DNA of 64,000 bases from Myrica gale (Eukaryota; Streptophyta; Magnoliopsida; Fagales; Myricaceae): the NCBI GenBank assembly GCA_963930655.1, contig OZ005603.1, forward strand, positions 26,116,201 to 26,180,200. Direction: 5' to 3'. The number at the start of each line of letters is the position of its first letter. Position 1 is the stretch's first letter. The notes under the pieces are model-generated. The model had not been told where the DNA came from. It worked only from the letters and a program-made list of their open reading frames with translations, and did not search any database. Below are positions 47,701 to 57,455 of the stretch, piece by piece. Both the position numbers and the translations under genes were made by a program.

Positions 47701-50700
47701 AACATTGTTTTAAAAGAACCGGAATATGTGTGTTGAAAAGGTTGACCGATGATTAACGGTTGAGATTCTGACAATATGACCGTTGGTTAACGGTAACTTG
47801 AAGCTATCAATCGGCTCGTTTTAACAGACGATTTCCAACGGCTATAAACGGTTAGTTTTCATATGTGGCCTATAAATACACCTTCATAACGTCCAAAATG
47901 AATACACAACGACCACATATCATTTAGGTCACTTGAGTAATATTTCAAACCTTCATATTCCATATTTCTCATATCCAAACCTTCATATTCCATTTTTATA
48001 TCTACTATTTGAGAGTCTTGTACAGTTCTCTAGCACCCGGAAGTTAGAGTGTATGCTATTTGGAAAATAGTGGGAAAACTTCAAGGCATGAAAGAGCTTG
48101 AGGGGTGGATGGATGTATACGGCTTTGCTAAACCACCTAAAAATCGTGTGTTTGCTTCTCTAAACAATGGTTGTTTTTATACTTTGCAAATACATCATTT
48201 ATTTATACTTGTTACATAATTATACAAGATTTAATAATCTTGAGTTAGAATGACAACTTCAAGCTTCAACACTCAAGTTATAGGGCTTTCCGCACTAAGA
48301 CCACCATTTTTTTTATGGAAATGATTATGCATATTGGAAAGCTAGGATGAAAATTTATTTTCAATTTATTGATTATGATTTATTTTTATGCATATTCAAT
48401 GGTCCACATATTCTCACAAATAAAGTTGGAGAGTTCAAAAACGAAAATGAATATAGTGACCTAAACAAAAAGAAAATATTTTTGGATGCTAAAGCTATTA
48501 ATATTATTTATTGTGCTTTAGATAAATGTGAGTTTAGTAGAATATCTTCTTGAACAAATGCTAAGAAAATTTGACACGCTTTAGAGATTACTCATCAAGG
48601 GACTAATGTTTAAAGATGAAAGCTCCTCCTCCGATGAAGAAGAATATGGAGAAATAGCTAACATGTGTCTCATGACATTTGAGTATGATGGTGAAGATGA
48701 TGATGAGGTATATTCTTCAAATGATGAGCCTAAAATTTCTTACATTAAACTTCAAAATGCTTTTGATGATCTTCTTTATCAATTTGAGAAACTGGGTTCA
48801 AAATATACATCATTGAAAAAGAAACTCATTTTGATCTCAAAATGAATAGATTTACCGAGAAATGAACGAGATACTCTAAAGCTAGAAAATGATTTATTCC
48901 AAAAAGCTCTAGAATTTGAAAATGAGAAAGTTGCTTTGAACAAAAAGTGTGTTTGGATGTTGATTTCGAAAACAGCTTTCTGTTTTTACATGCTAGATAG
49001 GTGCTCAGCGGTTTTTTAAAACATGGGTGATGTAGGCGCATGAGTGATGTAGACTGCAATTACCTACTTCAGCAAAAATATGCGCACGAGTGATGTAGAG
49101 CCTATTTTTGCAGGCTGGATATCAAATCATGAGTCTTTTTTGTGAGTTTTATATTTTACTCCTTTTTCTCTAAGATTATTTATATGCAACTCCTTTTTCT
49201 CTAAGATTATTTATATGCAACTCTGTATATTTGTCTAGATACAATATTTGAACATTGTGAACACACAAAAATTCAGAACAAAGTAAATGCTTAAAAGGAA
49301 AAGAATAGAGTACGAAAATTCTGAAAGTCTGTCACAGGGGCCTTGTCCCTTAGGCAAGTTCTTAATTTACCTTACTTCTAAATCAATCCGAATTAAATAC
49401 TGTTGGTTTCAAGTAACGTTGAAAAGAGTAGAATGATCAAGAACAAAAAAAATAGTTTGTCACACTAGCCTAGAACCACGCGTCCTTGTGAGAGCTCGGC
49501 CTGCTCTGGTCGAGAAAAATGTCACATAAAGTAGTTATCGTAATTGTCAGAAGCCACAAAAAGTACGTAAGCGTTGAGCACCTATCTGCCTAACCTGCAA
49601 AAATAGGGTCTGACGCCATGTTTTAAAAAAACAATGAGCACCTATCCGCCTAGCATTGAAAAACAGAAAATTGTTTTTGAAATCAACATCCAAATGCACT
49701 CCTGAATTCTATTTCTCTTAACCAAGTATTAATTGCTGCTAAGAAAGTTTCTATTTCTCTTAACCAAGTATTAATTGCTGCTAAGAAAGTTTGGAGTACG
49801 TTTGGATGTTGATTTCGAAAACAGTTTTCTGTTTTTCAATGCTAGGCGGATAGGTGCTCAGTGTTTTTTTAAAACATGGCGTCAGACCCTATTTTTGCAG
49901 GCTAGGCAGATAGGTGCTCAGCGCTTACGTACTTTTTGTGGCTTCAGACAATTACGATAACTACTTTATGTGACATTTTTCTCGACCAGAGCAGGCCGAG
50001 CTCTCACAAGGATGCGTGGTTCTAGGCTCCAATCCCTTGGAAATTTGAACCACCTAGTGTGACTATTTTATTGTTCTTGATCATTCTACTCTTTTCAACG
50101 TTACTTGAAACCAACAGTATTTAATTCGGATTGATTGATTACTTGTAAGGACAAGGCCCATGTGACAGACTTTCGGAATTTTCCTACTCTTCTATTCTTT
50201 TCCTTTTAAGTATTTACTTTGTTCCGAATTTTTGTGTGTTCACAATGTTTAAATATTGTATCTAGACAAATATACAGAGTTGCATATAAATAATTCTTAG
50301 AGAAAAAAGAGTAAAATATAAACTCACATTTAACTAAAAGACTAATAAGTTTAGAAAAAAAAACTGAAAGACTAATAAAACAGGTAGACAAAATTAAAAG
50401 GTGACATTGTAATAATAAAACAAGATGATGGCGATAATTAAATTAATTAAGAAAACTATGTTATAAAGGGACTCATGATTTGATATCCAGCCTACAAAAA
50501 TAGGGTCTACATCACTCATGCGCCTATTTTTGTAATTGCAGTCAACATCACTCATGCGCCTAGCCTGCAAAAATAGGGTCTGACGCCATGTTTTAAAAAA
50601 ACGTTGAGCACCTATCCGCCTAGCATGTAAAAACATAAAATTGTTTTCGAAATCAACTTTCAAACACACGCAAAATAGTTTCTCAAAGCAAAATTATTGA

Positions 50701-53700
50701 GAAGTTTACTAAAGGAAGCAAAACTTTGAAAAACATGCTTAGTAGTCAAAAGATGTGTTTTTGATAAATGTAGCTTAGGCTAGAAGCCTTCTATTCACCA
50801 AAAAAATTTTAATAATTATTTTGTGAATGCTAAGTTTTAATGCACCTACTTGGGTGCAAAGATCTTATAAAAGGTATGGGTTCCAAAGGGAACCATAGCT
50901 AACCAAAATGGACCCAAAAAGGTTTGGGTACCAAAAACATTTTCTTGACTCTTTTGTAGGATTCAAGAAGGATTGAGCAATAGACTTGTGACATTTGAGG
51001 AAACAAAACTTTGAAAAACATGCTTAGTTGTCAAAGATGTGTCTTTGACAAAAGTGGCTTAGGCTACAAGCCTCTTATTCACCAAAGGTTTGGGTACCAA
51101 AAACATTTTCTTGACTCTTTTGTAGGATTCAAGAAGGATTGAGCAATAGACTTGTGACATTTGAGGAAACAAAACTTTGAAAAACATGCTTAGTTGTCAA
51201 AGATGTGTCTTTGACAAAAGTGGCTTAGGCTACAAGCCTCTTATTCACCAAAAAAATTTTAAGAATTATTTTGTGAAGGCTAAGTTTTAATGCACCTACT
51301 TGGGTGCAAAGATCTTAGAAAGGAATGGGTTCCAAAGGGAACCATAACTAACCCAAATGGACCTAATGGGTACCAAAAACATTTTCTTGACTCTTTTGTA
51401 GGATTCAAGAAGAATTGAGCAATAGACTTGTGACATTTGAGGAAATGTTAAGGGGAAAACATTTGGTAACTTCTAAATCTTTTATTGAGAATATGTTTTA
51501 AATGAAAATGTAGAAATATTAATGTTATATGATGATTTCTTAAAATCTTAAATGCATTTATCAAAATAGAACAACTCTATGAGCTAACATTTTTACAAAA
51601 TCATGAACTTTGATGAGATTTTGTGAGCTTTTTTTTGTTGAGAATGACCTTTAAATTGTCATTGGTATCTAAGAGGTTGGTACAAACTTATCATCATTTC
51701 AATGAAATTGTCGTTTAAAACTAAAAATTGTTTTATTTTGATGAAAAATGGATTTTTGAGTTTTATCCATGCATTCTCTTTTTTATTGACAAATGAAGAG
51801 TTTTCTTAAATGTCTATATGCTTTTATTCCCTTTGATCATATAATAGTTTTTGTTAGAATGCATATTTGGGAAAAATGTGTCATTTGTCTTTTCGATGTG
51901 ACAAAGGGGGAGAAATGTTCTTACTAGTTTGGTTGACTTTCTATTATCCTTTTGAATTGGATTATGTTTTGACTGTATTACTCTTTGTCTCAAGTTTTAA
52001 ATGTTTGTCCAATTGCAAAAGATAGGTTATTGTCATCATAAAAAAAGGGAGATTGTTATTTTTTGCAATCGAGATTTTGATGATTTCAATAAATGAATCA
52101 AGTTTATAAAACAAACATCTTCAAAGACAAAGACGTTTTGCATCAAGAATATGCAAAGAGCTCAAAAGTGAAGATTAAAGACCTTAGAGTATAATTCTTG
52201 TAACTCTTTATTTCACTTTTGACAAGAATTATGAATCACACTTGCATATCTTTTAAAACATGCATAAGCCGTTTTACCTTTTATTTGAAAGATTAAAATA
52301 TTTTTAAAGGTTTCAAAACATCATAATCAAACTCTCAAACTTTTCATATACTTATGGGAAGGCTTTAAAAATTGAGTGTTTAAAAGTGGTCAAAAATATT
52401 ATTTTAAAAGAACCGGACTATGTGTTTAAGTTGAAGAGGTCGACCGGCTGATGAAACGGTCGATCGGTCTTCGACCTCTACCAAACGGTCGACCGGTCGA
52501 TTTTAAATAGAGTCGTTGATCTTCTGATAATATGACCGTTGAGTAACGGTAACTTGAAGCGGTCGACCGGTTCGTGTAGCGGTCAACCGTTTTGTCTTGA
52601 CCAATGACTCTCAACGGACTACTTTTCATATGTGCCTATAAAATACACCTTCATAACATCCAAAATGAATACACAACGATCACATATCATTTAGATCACT
52701 TGAGAAATATTACAAACCTTCATATTCCATATAGCTAATATCATTCACACAAAACATACTTTCATAACCTTGTCTTTGTGTGAATCAAGAGAGAGTCTTC
52801 CATTTTTATATTTACTCTTTGATAGAGTCTTGAGAAATATTTACTCTTTGATAGAGTCTTGTTGTTCACTAAAAAAGAAGCTTAGAAAGGAACATCTCAA
52901 GCTTGGGTGAGTTGTGAGTGGTGTGCCCGAAAAATCACTTGATTGGGTTTGACTGTTGAGCCCGAGGAAACACTCTAGCAACCGGAAACTAGAGTATATG
53001 CTATTTGGAAAATAGTGGGAAAACCTCAAGGCTCGGTGAATGAGCTTGAGGGGTGGATGTAGGGGGGTTTGCCGAACCACTTAAAAATCATGTATTTACT
53101 TCTCTAAATCATTCTCTTTATATTTAGTACTTATTTATACTTGTGTTAAATTAGTATTTACTTTGCAAACACATCTTTGGGAGCTAAAAGCAAAAAATGA
53201 TAGAAAACTAATTCACCCCCCCCTCTTGGGTTGCCTTAATACTCGGACAAGTCCAGCATTCAACATGAGATATTGTTCTCTCTCTGCAATAAACATTTTC
53301 ATTATACCATTATGTTGTGGTGTCTTGCATATTGTGAACTTCGCATCCTTGTACTTTGTATCATTATCTTATCATCAAATGCTTAATTAATCCTCCTCTC
53401 ATATAACTTTCCAAAACTTGAACTTCGACATTTGCCGAGAGCATAAGAAATTATATCTTTATATTCGTACCTGATTGGTGGTCTGATAGTGCATCTGAGT
53501 GATGCTCACAAGTAGGTGGTGCAGGTATAGTTACAGTGAGTTAAGGAGCATCACATTATAACCTACTCAGTGCATTTGCAACCTTACCACCCAGTTGTAC
53601 CCTCGATGACCTATTAATCAAGGAACATATCATACTTACTGCATCTGCCCAGAAGTTCTTTGTAAGTCCAGTATTTAACAACTTGCATCCTTGTACTCCG

Positions 53701-56700
53701 TACCATTATCTTGTCATCAAACACTTAATCTCCCTCTCCTTTGACAGTGCATCTGAGTGATGCTCACAAGTAGGTGGTGCAGGTATAGTTACAGTGAGTT
53801 AAGGAGCATCACATTATAACCTACTCACTGCATTTGCAACCTTACCACCCAGTTGTACCGTCGATGACCTATTAATCAAGGAACATATCATACTCACTGC
53901 ATCTGCCCAGAAGTTCTTTGTAAGTCCAGTATTTAACAACTTTGCATCCTTGTACTCCGTACCATTATCTTGTCATCAAACACTTAATCTCCCTCTCCTT
54001 TGACTTTCCAAAACTTGAACTTGGACATTTGCCAAGATCATAAGAAATCATATCTTCATATTTGTATCTAACTACTAGCTTGATCATTGTCTAGGTCTGA
54101 TCTTCTTTCCAAACATATTTGTTTCCTCTCACATTCTCTGAGAGAATAAATTTCAAAAACTTTCTCTTTCCAAACATCTCTTCTATGGGCCCCACCTTGG
54201 TTGAAGGGGTCTAGTGGTTGGAAAGAAGCTTAAGGGCTACCACGTAGGCGGGATTGACGAACAACTTAAAAATTTTGTGTTATTTTTAATCTTGATTGAG
54301 TAATTGTTATTGCATCATTCTGAATTTGTTATCAACTTAAAACTAATATTCACACAGTCTAGAACTAATATCTAGCAAACACATTTTTGGGGGCAATTTT
54401 CTAAGAAGTTTTAAAACTCATTCACAACTCAATTCACTCCATCTTGACTTGCCTTAATTCTAGAACTTATAACTATTGGGCCAATGGACGGAACCATCAA
54501 ACTCCCTTGGCACTTTTGCTACCCTGCTCCCTCCTTTACATGGCGAGAAAGACCATCCCTTGGAGAGCTGCTTTGCTTAGCTTGCTTGTTAAAGTTGTAT
54601 TTGTACTTTATTTGTCTGTCTGTGTATTGTAAATCTTTTTTTTAGTAATCTACTACTTATCTTGCTCAAAAAAAAACTAGACACTAACTCTGTTTCTATT
54701 GCTGGTGTGTCCAAGATCAAGATTCACTAGACAAGTTCAAAGTCTTACCTCCGAGAAAGCATCATCTCCACCTTCATAATTAAATAAATCCCCAAAAGGC
54801 ACGGGAGTAAACCTGCATTTATATTGAGTAATTAGGCGAAGTGGAGTATTATGTCGCTGTGAAAGATCTAACCGATTTGCCCATACCTTTCTTTTGCGTC
54901 ACGAGCACCTTCATTGGTAGCCTTAGCTTTCACAGAGCTATGATGGATACTGGGTTTCTTAACGGAGCTTAGAGAACTGGGATTTCTGCCCATGCAACAA
55001 GACTTCAGCACTCCAATCCGTTGTGCAGTCTTTGTCTTGCCTTTATATTCAAGCCAAGCACGCAGTTTGGCCTCCATGTCCACTTCGTCCTTCGGGGTGT
55101 TGTCTAGCTTATGAGCTGAGGAAACAAAATTGGAGATGTGACGTGACCGAGCAGCCAAGCTGACAGTATGAACAGATTCCTGGTACTCTCCTGGATTCTG
55201 TTATAAAAGAAAATAGGCTTCTTTCACATTTGACCTACGAGAAAAAAAAAAGGGGAAGATCCAAAAGTCCTATTCCATACCAGGCAAGCAACCATTAAGG
55301 CACGGCTTGTTCCACCAAGAGAGTCCTGCAATATGCGGGTCAATTTGCTTTCTCTATACGGCACACGGGCCTTGTTACTATTCAGGGCGTAAATCACATT
55401 CGACAATGCAAACAAGGACTGGTTGATCTTGGCACTCTCTTGAAGACGAATCCCTTCATTGCAGGTCCTTCTATTATCTTCGTTACCTGATTAAATAATG
55501 CTTTCAGGTCAGAATGGCTAAGACAGATATACAACTGCCACTCTATAACCATGAAAGGTGTGGAAATAACCTGCCAAGTCTATGAGGTTTAGCTTCCCAG
55601 AAACAACAGTCCCAGAGTCATCCCCACAAGGAGTGGAAACAGAAATCACAAGTACCCCATGGCTCCTACTAGAGACATCGTTCAGACTCGTGTGTGCAAC
55701 TTTCCGCCTCTCAACCCCACAAGAAAGTGCCTCATGGAATTCTGACATTGACTTTACAGGGACCCGAGATAGTCCCCGTAGGTGAATTTTCCCGTCTTTG
55801 TCATCCAAAACTGCAATTTCCTTTGGTTTGAGCCCTAAAAGATCATAACACCTGTCCAAATAGACCTCGTAGTACGAAATCTCTGCTGTGCTTCCTGTGC
55901 TTTGGCTCAATGAGAGAATTGTAGACATGGCCAGCGGCATTAGACCTTGCTGCTCATCCGTGCCCTGCAACATCAACCACATACTGATTAATCAAGAAGG
56001 AGCAGAATATCCCTGGTTAAATGAAATTTTCGAACAGAAAAGAACTAAAGCATTATTCCAAGTCTCAAAGTTTACTTCGCATAATTTATTTCCCTTGGTT
56101 CTCCTGAAATCCACACAAAATTGGCAACGTGGGGATGGGGGCCGATTTATCCACTAGGATCAGAGTGCCCCTAATGAAAGCAAATTTGTCTAGAAGAAAA
56201 CAAATAGAAGCATTAATTCCACAATCTAAGTTTACTCTTTCTGTTATTTCTTTCCCAGTTTTTCTCGTGAACCACGGCAAAATTAGTGCCGGAGGGCCCA
56301 ATAATTCACAAGGAGGCGAGTAACCTAATGAAAGCATTAATCCACACAAAATAACGAGAAGGATTCTATTGTTTTCCCAAACCTGCATGGTGTAAGTTTT
56401 TCCACTGCCGGTAGCACCGTAGGCAAATACCGTTGCATTGCAGCCTTGGAAAATCCCCGGAATCAGAGGGCTAACTTCTTCGTAAAAGATCAGACCCAAA
56501 TTATTGTCGTCTTGGCCAAAGAAAGAGTCCAACCGATAGCACTCGTTTCGGCTACATCCGTGAATGAAGGTCATTAGTCAAAATTAAAGAACAGCACCCA
56601 CTAAAAATTCTTAGCCAAAAATCAAATCAAAGCGCAAGACCTAGAGATATTTCCTTCACAGATTGCAATTGAGTAGTCAATAACTATTCACCTGGTATCT

Positions 56701-56861
56701 TTATCTTTGAGATAGACAGCGACATCTTGGCCGGACTCGGAGTCTTGATCAAGAACTGAAACGCATGGTGTCCGGTCTCCGTTCTTGTCGAAAATCTCGT
56801 GAGGGAGGAAGGGGCGCACCCTCACAATGACTCTCACCTTGGAGATCGAGTTGGGGCCCAT
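44743..56861 (-). CDS. KIN10C: Kinesin-10 family motor (KIN-10C-like)
   Basis: Thirteen exons on the minus strand: 56861-56692, 56551-56383, 55964-55571, 55486-55281, 55197-54887, 54812-54749, 45922-45838, 45757-45468, 45383-45337, 45223-45202, 45110-45048, 44959-44921, 44835-44743; 650 aa with phases matching at every junction. The N-terminal motor begins [13 protein letters not shown]. It has the P-loop YGATGSGKT (101-109), switch I NDVSSRSH (208-215), switch II LIDLAGNE (240-247) and [16 protein letters not shown]. The C-terminus (about 579-620) has the helix-hairpin-helix [17 protein letters not shown] and [10 protein letters not shown], as in KIF22/Kid-type kinesin-10 chromosome motors. 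It is an ATP-driven microtubule motor, probably mitotic. Arabidopsis KIN-10C (628 aa) is the closest I recall. Intron 6 is 8,826 bp. Confidence 0.93.
46250..46481 (+). repeat. Tandem duplication, two units of about 95 bp
   Basis: 46250-46346 and 46387-46481 share AATTCAACTC(A)GACTTTCC, continuing through GATATAAGCATATTGATTTG to GGAACTGAAGTTGTT, with very few mismatches, separated by about 40 bp. Confidence 0.75.
47100..47330 (-). pseudogene. Copia integrase relic, distal half, split by insertion
   Basis: Read on the minus strand from 47330, [12 protein letters not shown] is followed by a decayed form of the copia integrase C-terminal region ([12 protein letters not shown]-like) with stops. 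Its upstream half resumes at about 53247 after the inserted copia element: MLNAGL there, then WADAV here. Confidence 0.7.
47331..48240 (+). repeat. 5' LTR of the copia-type element (shortened)
   Basis: Colinear with 52054-53246: shares ATTTCAATAAATGAATCAA, GACATCTTCAAAGACA, AATATGACCGTTG and the GAATACACAACGACCACATATCATTTAG run. It lacks the GGTCGACCGGT-rich segments and the terminal CCCCCCCTCTTGGG block found in the 3' copy. Confidence 0.7.
48251..48845 (+). pseudogene. Copia gag remnant
   Basis: From ATG 48251 ([20 protein letters not shown]), then [18 protein letters not shown] and [18 protein letters not shown], typical copia gag blocks. A frameshift lies around 48310 and stops around 48550. 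A second piece (48606-48845) has [18 protein letters not shown] and [17 protein letters not shown], the gag acidic/coiled region. It continues beyond the foldback elements at about 50670. It is not functional. Confidence 0.75.
48947..50669. mobile_element. Pair of inverted foldback elements forming a 1.7-kb palindrome
   Basis: Copy 1 (48947-49702) and copy 2 (49793-50669) each start near GTTTGGATGTTGATTTCGAA and end in its inverse, and each is also the inverse of the other. The whole forms a near-palindrome with arms of about 750-880 bp around a 90-bp centre. The arms share blocks such as GATAGGTGCTCAGC, ACCCTATTTTTGCAGGCT and CTCGACCAGAGCAGGCCGAG. They interrupt copia gag. There is no coding capacity. 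Confidence 0.8.
49709..49792 (+). repeat. 42-bp tandem duplication at the palindrome centre
   Basis: CTATTTCTCTTAACCAAGTA plus the following 22 bases occur twice in direct succession, identical by eye. Confidence 0.75.
50935..51480 (+). repeat. Tandem repeats, 166-bp period, in copia gag 3' region
   Basis: The block GGGTACCAAAAACATTTTCT...GTGACATTTGAGGAAA occurs at about 50928, 51094 and 51369. The first two are followed by AACAAAACTTTGAAAAACAT and GTGGCTTAGGCTACAAGCCT at a spacing of 166 bp. An earlier diverged unit lies at 50700-50900. Confidence 0.75.
52054..53246 (+). repeat. 3' LTR of the copia-type element
   Basis: Starts TGTTATTTTTTGCAATCGAG after a purine tract. It holds several GGTCGACCGG palindromes (52438-52600), CAACGATCACATATCATTTAG, and a CCCCCCCCTCTTGGG block close to the end. 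The right end is fixed by ACAAG at 53247. Confidence 0.75.
53247..54060 (-). pseudogene. Copia integrase relic, tandemly duplicated (258-bp period)
   Basis: On the minus strand, NGTEYKDAK-like and [15 protein letters not shown]...LINRSS...LGGKVA blocks of copia integrase are readable with stops. A segment starting AGTGCATCTGAGTGATGCTC (plus strand) occurs at 53488 and again at 53746, nearly identical, including part of the integrase. The unduplicated piece nearest 53247 ends MLNAGL and joins WADAV at 47330. Confidence 0.75.
54180..54480 (+). repeat. LTR fragment, related to the copia-type LTRs
   Basis: GCTTAAGGGCTACCACGTAG, AACAACTTAAAAATTTTGTG, AGCAAACACATTTTTGGG and AATTCACTCCATCTTGACTT occur in the same order as the 3' end of the LTR at 52054-53246. 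ATAACTATTGGGCC just after may be a decayed primer site. Confidence 0.5.
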
Positions 56862-56976
56862 GGTCGTCGTAGGAGGAGATAAAATTTTACAGTTCGGGCT
56901 CTGATGGATGAACCAAGAGACGCAGAGTCAGAATGAGAGCGAATAAGAGAGACAGAGAGAGAAAAATGGGTGATAT

Positions 56977-57023
56977 TCGACCGTTTGGGAGCTTTTATTT
57001 GAAAATAAAGGTAGTCGACCGTT
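56977..57023 (-). promoter_or_regulatory. Two MSA-like motifs upstream of the kinesin
   Basis: TCGACCGTT at 56977-56985 and at 57015-57023 read AACGGTCGA on the kinesin strand, 116 and 154 bases before its start codon. They contain the AACGG core of the mitosis-specific activator element (consensus YCYAACGGYYA; the second site matches 10 of 11), bound by MYB3R factors at G2/M genes. This fits a mitotic kinesin but is inference from the motif. Confidence 0.5.
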
Positions 57024-57455
57024 GGGGTTTGGGAGTTGGAGGGTGGAATCGCTTTAACTGTCTAACACGTTTTGAGGTTGCGTTTTGAATTTTTCTCTGG
57101 GAAAGGCTCATTTGAGTACTCGGCGCTTGATCTAGTTGGGCTAAGATTTCTCTCTCTTTTGTTAACGGCCCATTTGAGCTTATTGGCCCATTTACCTAGA
57201 GCTCCCTTTAGTTGGCCCAGAGACTTCTGAAGATTAATCAAACCCAACGAAAGCTGTTTCACACGAATCGTTTCGGAAACAAAACAAAAAAAACTTATTT
57301 ATTTTTCACTTTCCTTATTATTCCATCTATATTATATGATTTCATTCCTTATGAAGGAGCTGATGAGCCTGCATATAGTTTGAAGTCAATATTTTTAGGG
57401 TTCGTAAAAGAAGGAAGATAGTTGTAAAATTTGAACATAACAAACGTCCCATAAA

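Larger units (their letters stand above)
47331..53246 (+). mobile_element. Gag-only copia-type element inserted in an older copia relic
   Basis: The 5' LTR starts TGTTGGCTTTTGTGCACAAT at 47331 and the 3' LTR starts TGTTATTTTTTGCAATCGAG at 52054, just after the purine tract AAAAAAAGGGAGAT. The flanks ATAAG (47326-47330) and ACAAG (53247-53251) are a 5-bp duplication with one mismatch. The interior has gag-like frames but no protease, reverse transcriptase or integrase, so it was non-autonomous. The 3' LTR ends near a TTCACCCCCCCCTCTTGGGT block typical of this group; the 5' LTR lacks that block, so it is truncated. Confidence 0.8.
45923..54748 (-). other. Intron 6 of the kinesin gene, filled with nested retroelements
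   Basis: Donor GAG/GTAAGACT at 54749/54748 and acceptor TTGCAG at 45928-45923 are both consensus, and the flanking codons (DDAFSE then TGKVADIS) join in frame. Contents in order: a short tandem duplication, an antisense copia integrase relic, an inserted sense copia element carrying two foldback elements and tandem repeats, more antisense integrase in a tandem duplication, and a third LTR fragment. The spliced frame is intact, so the intron is tolerated. Confidence 0.85.
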
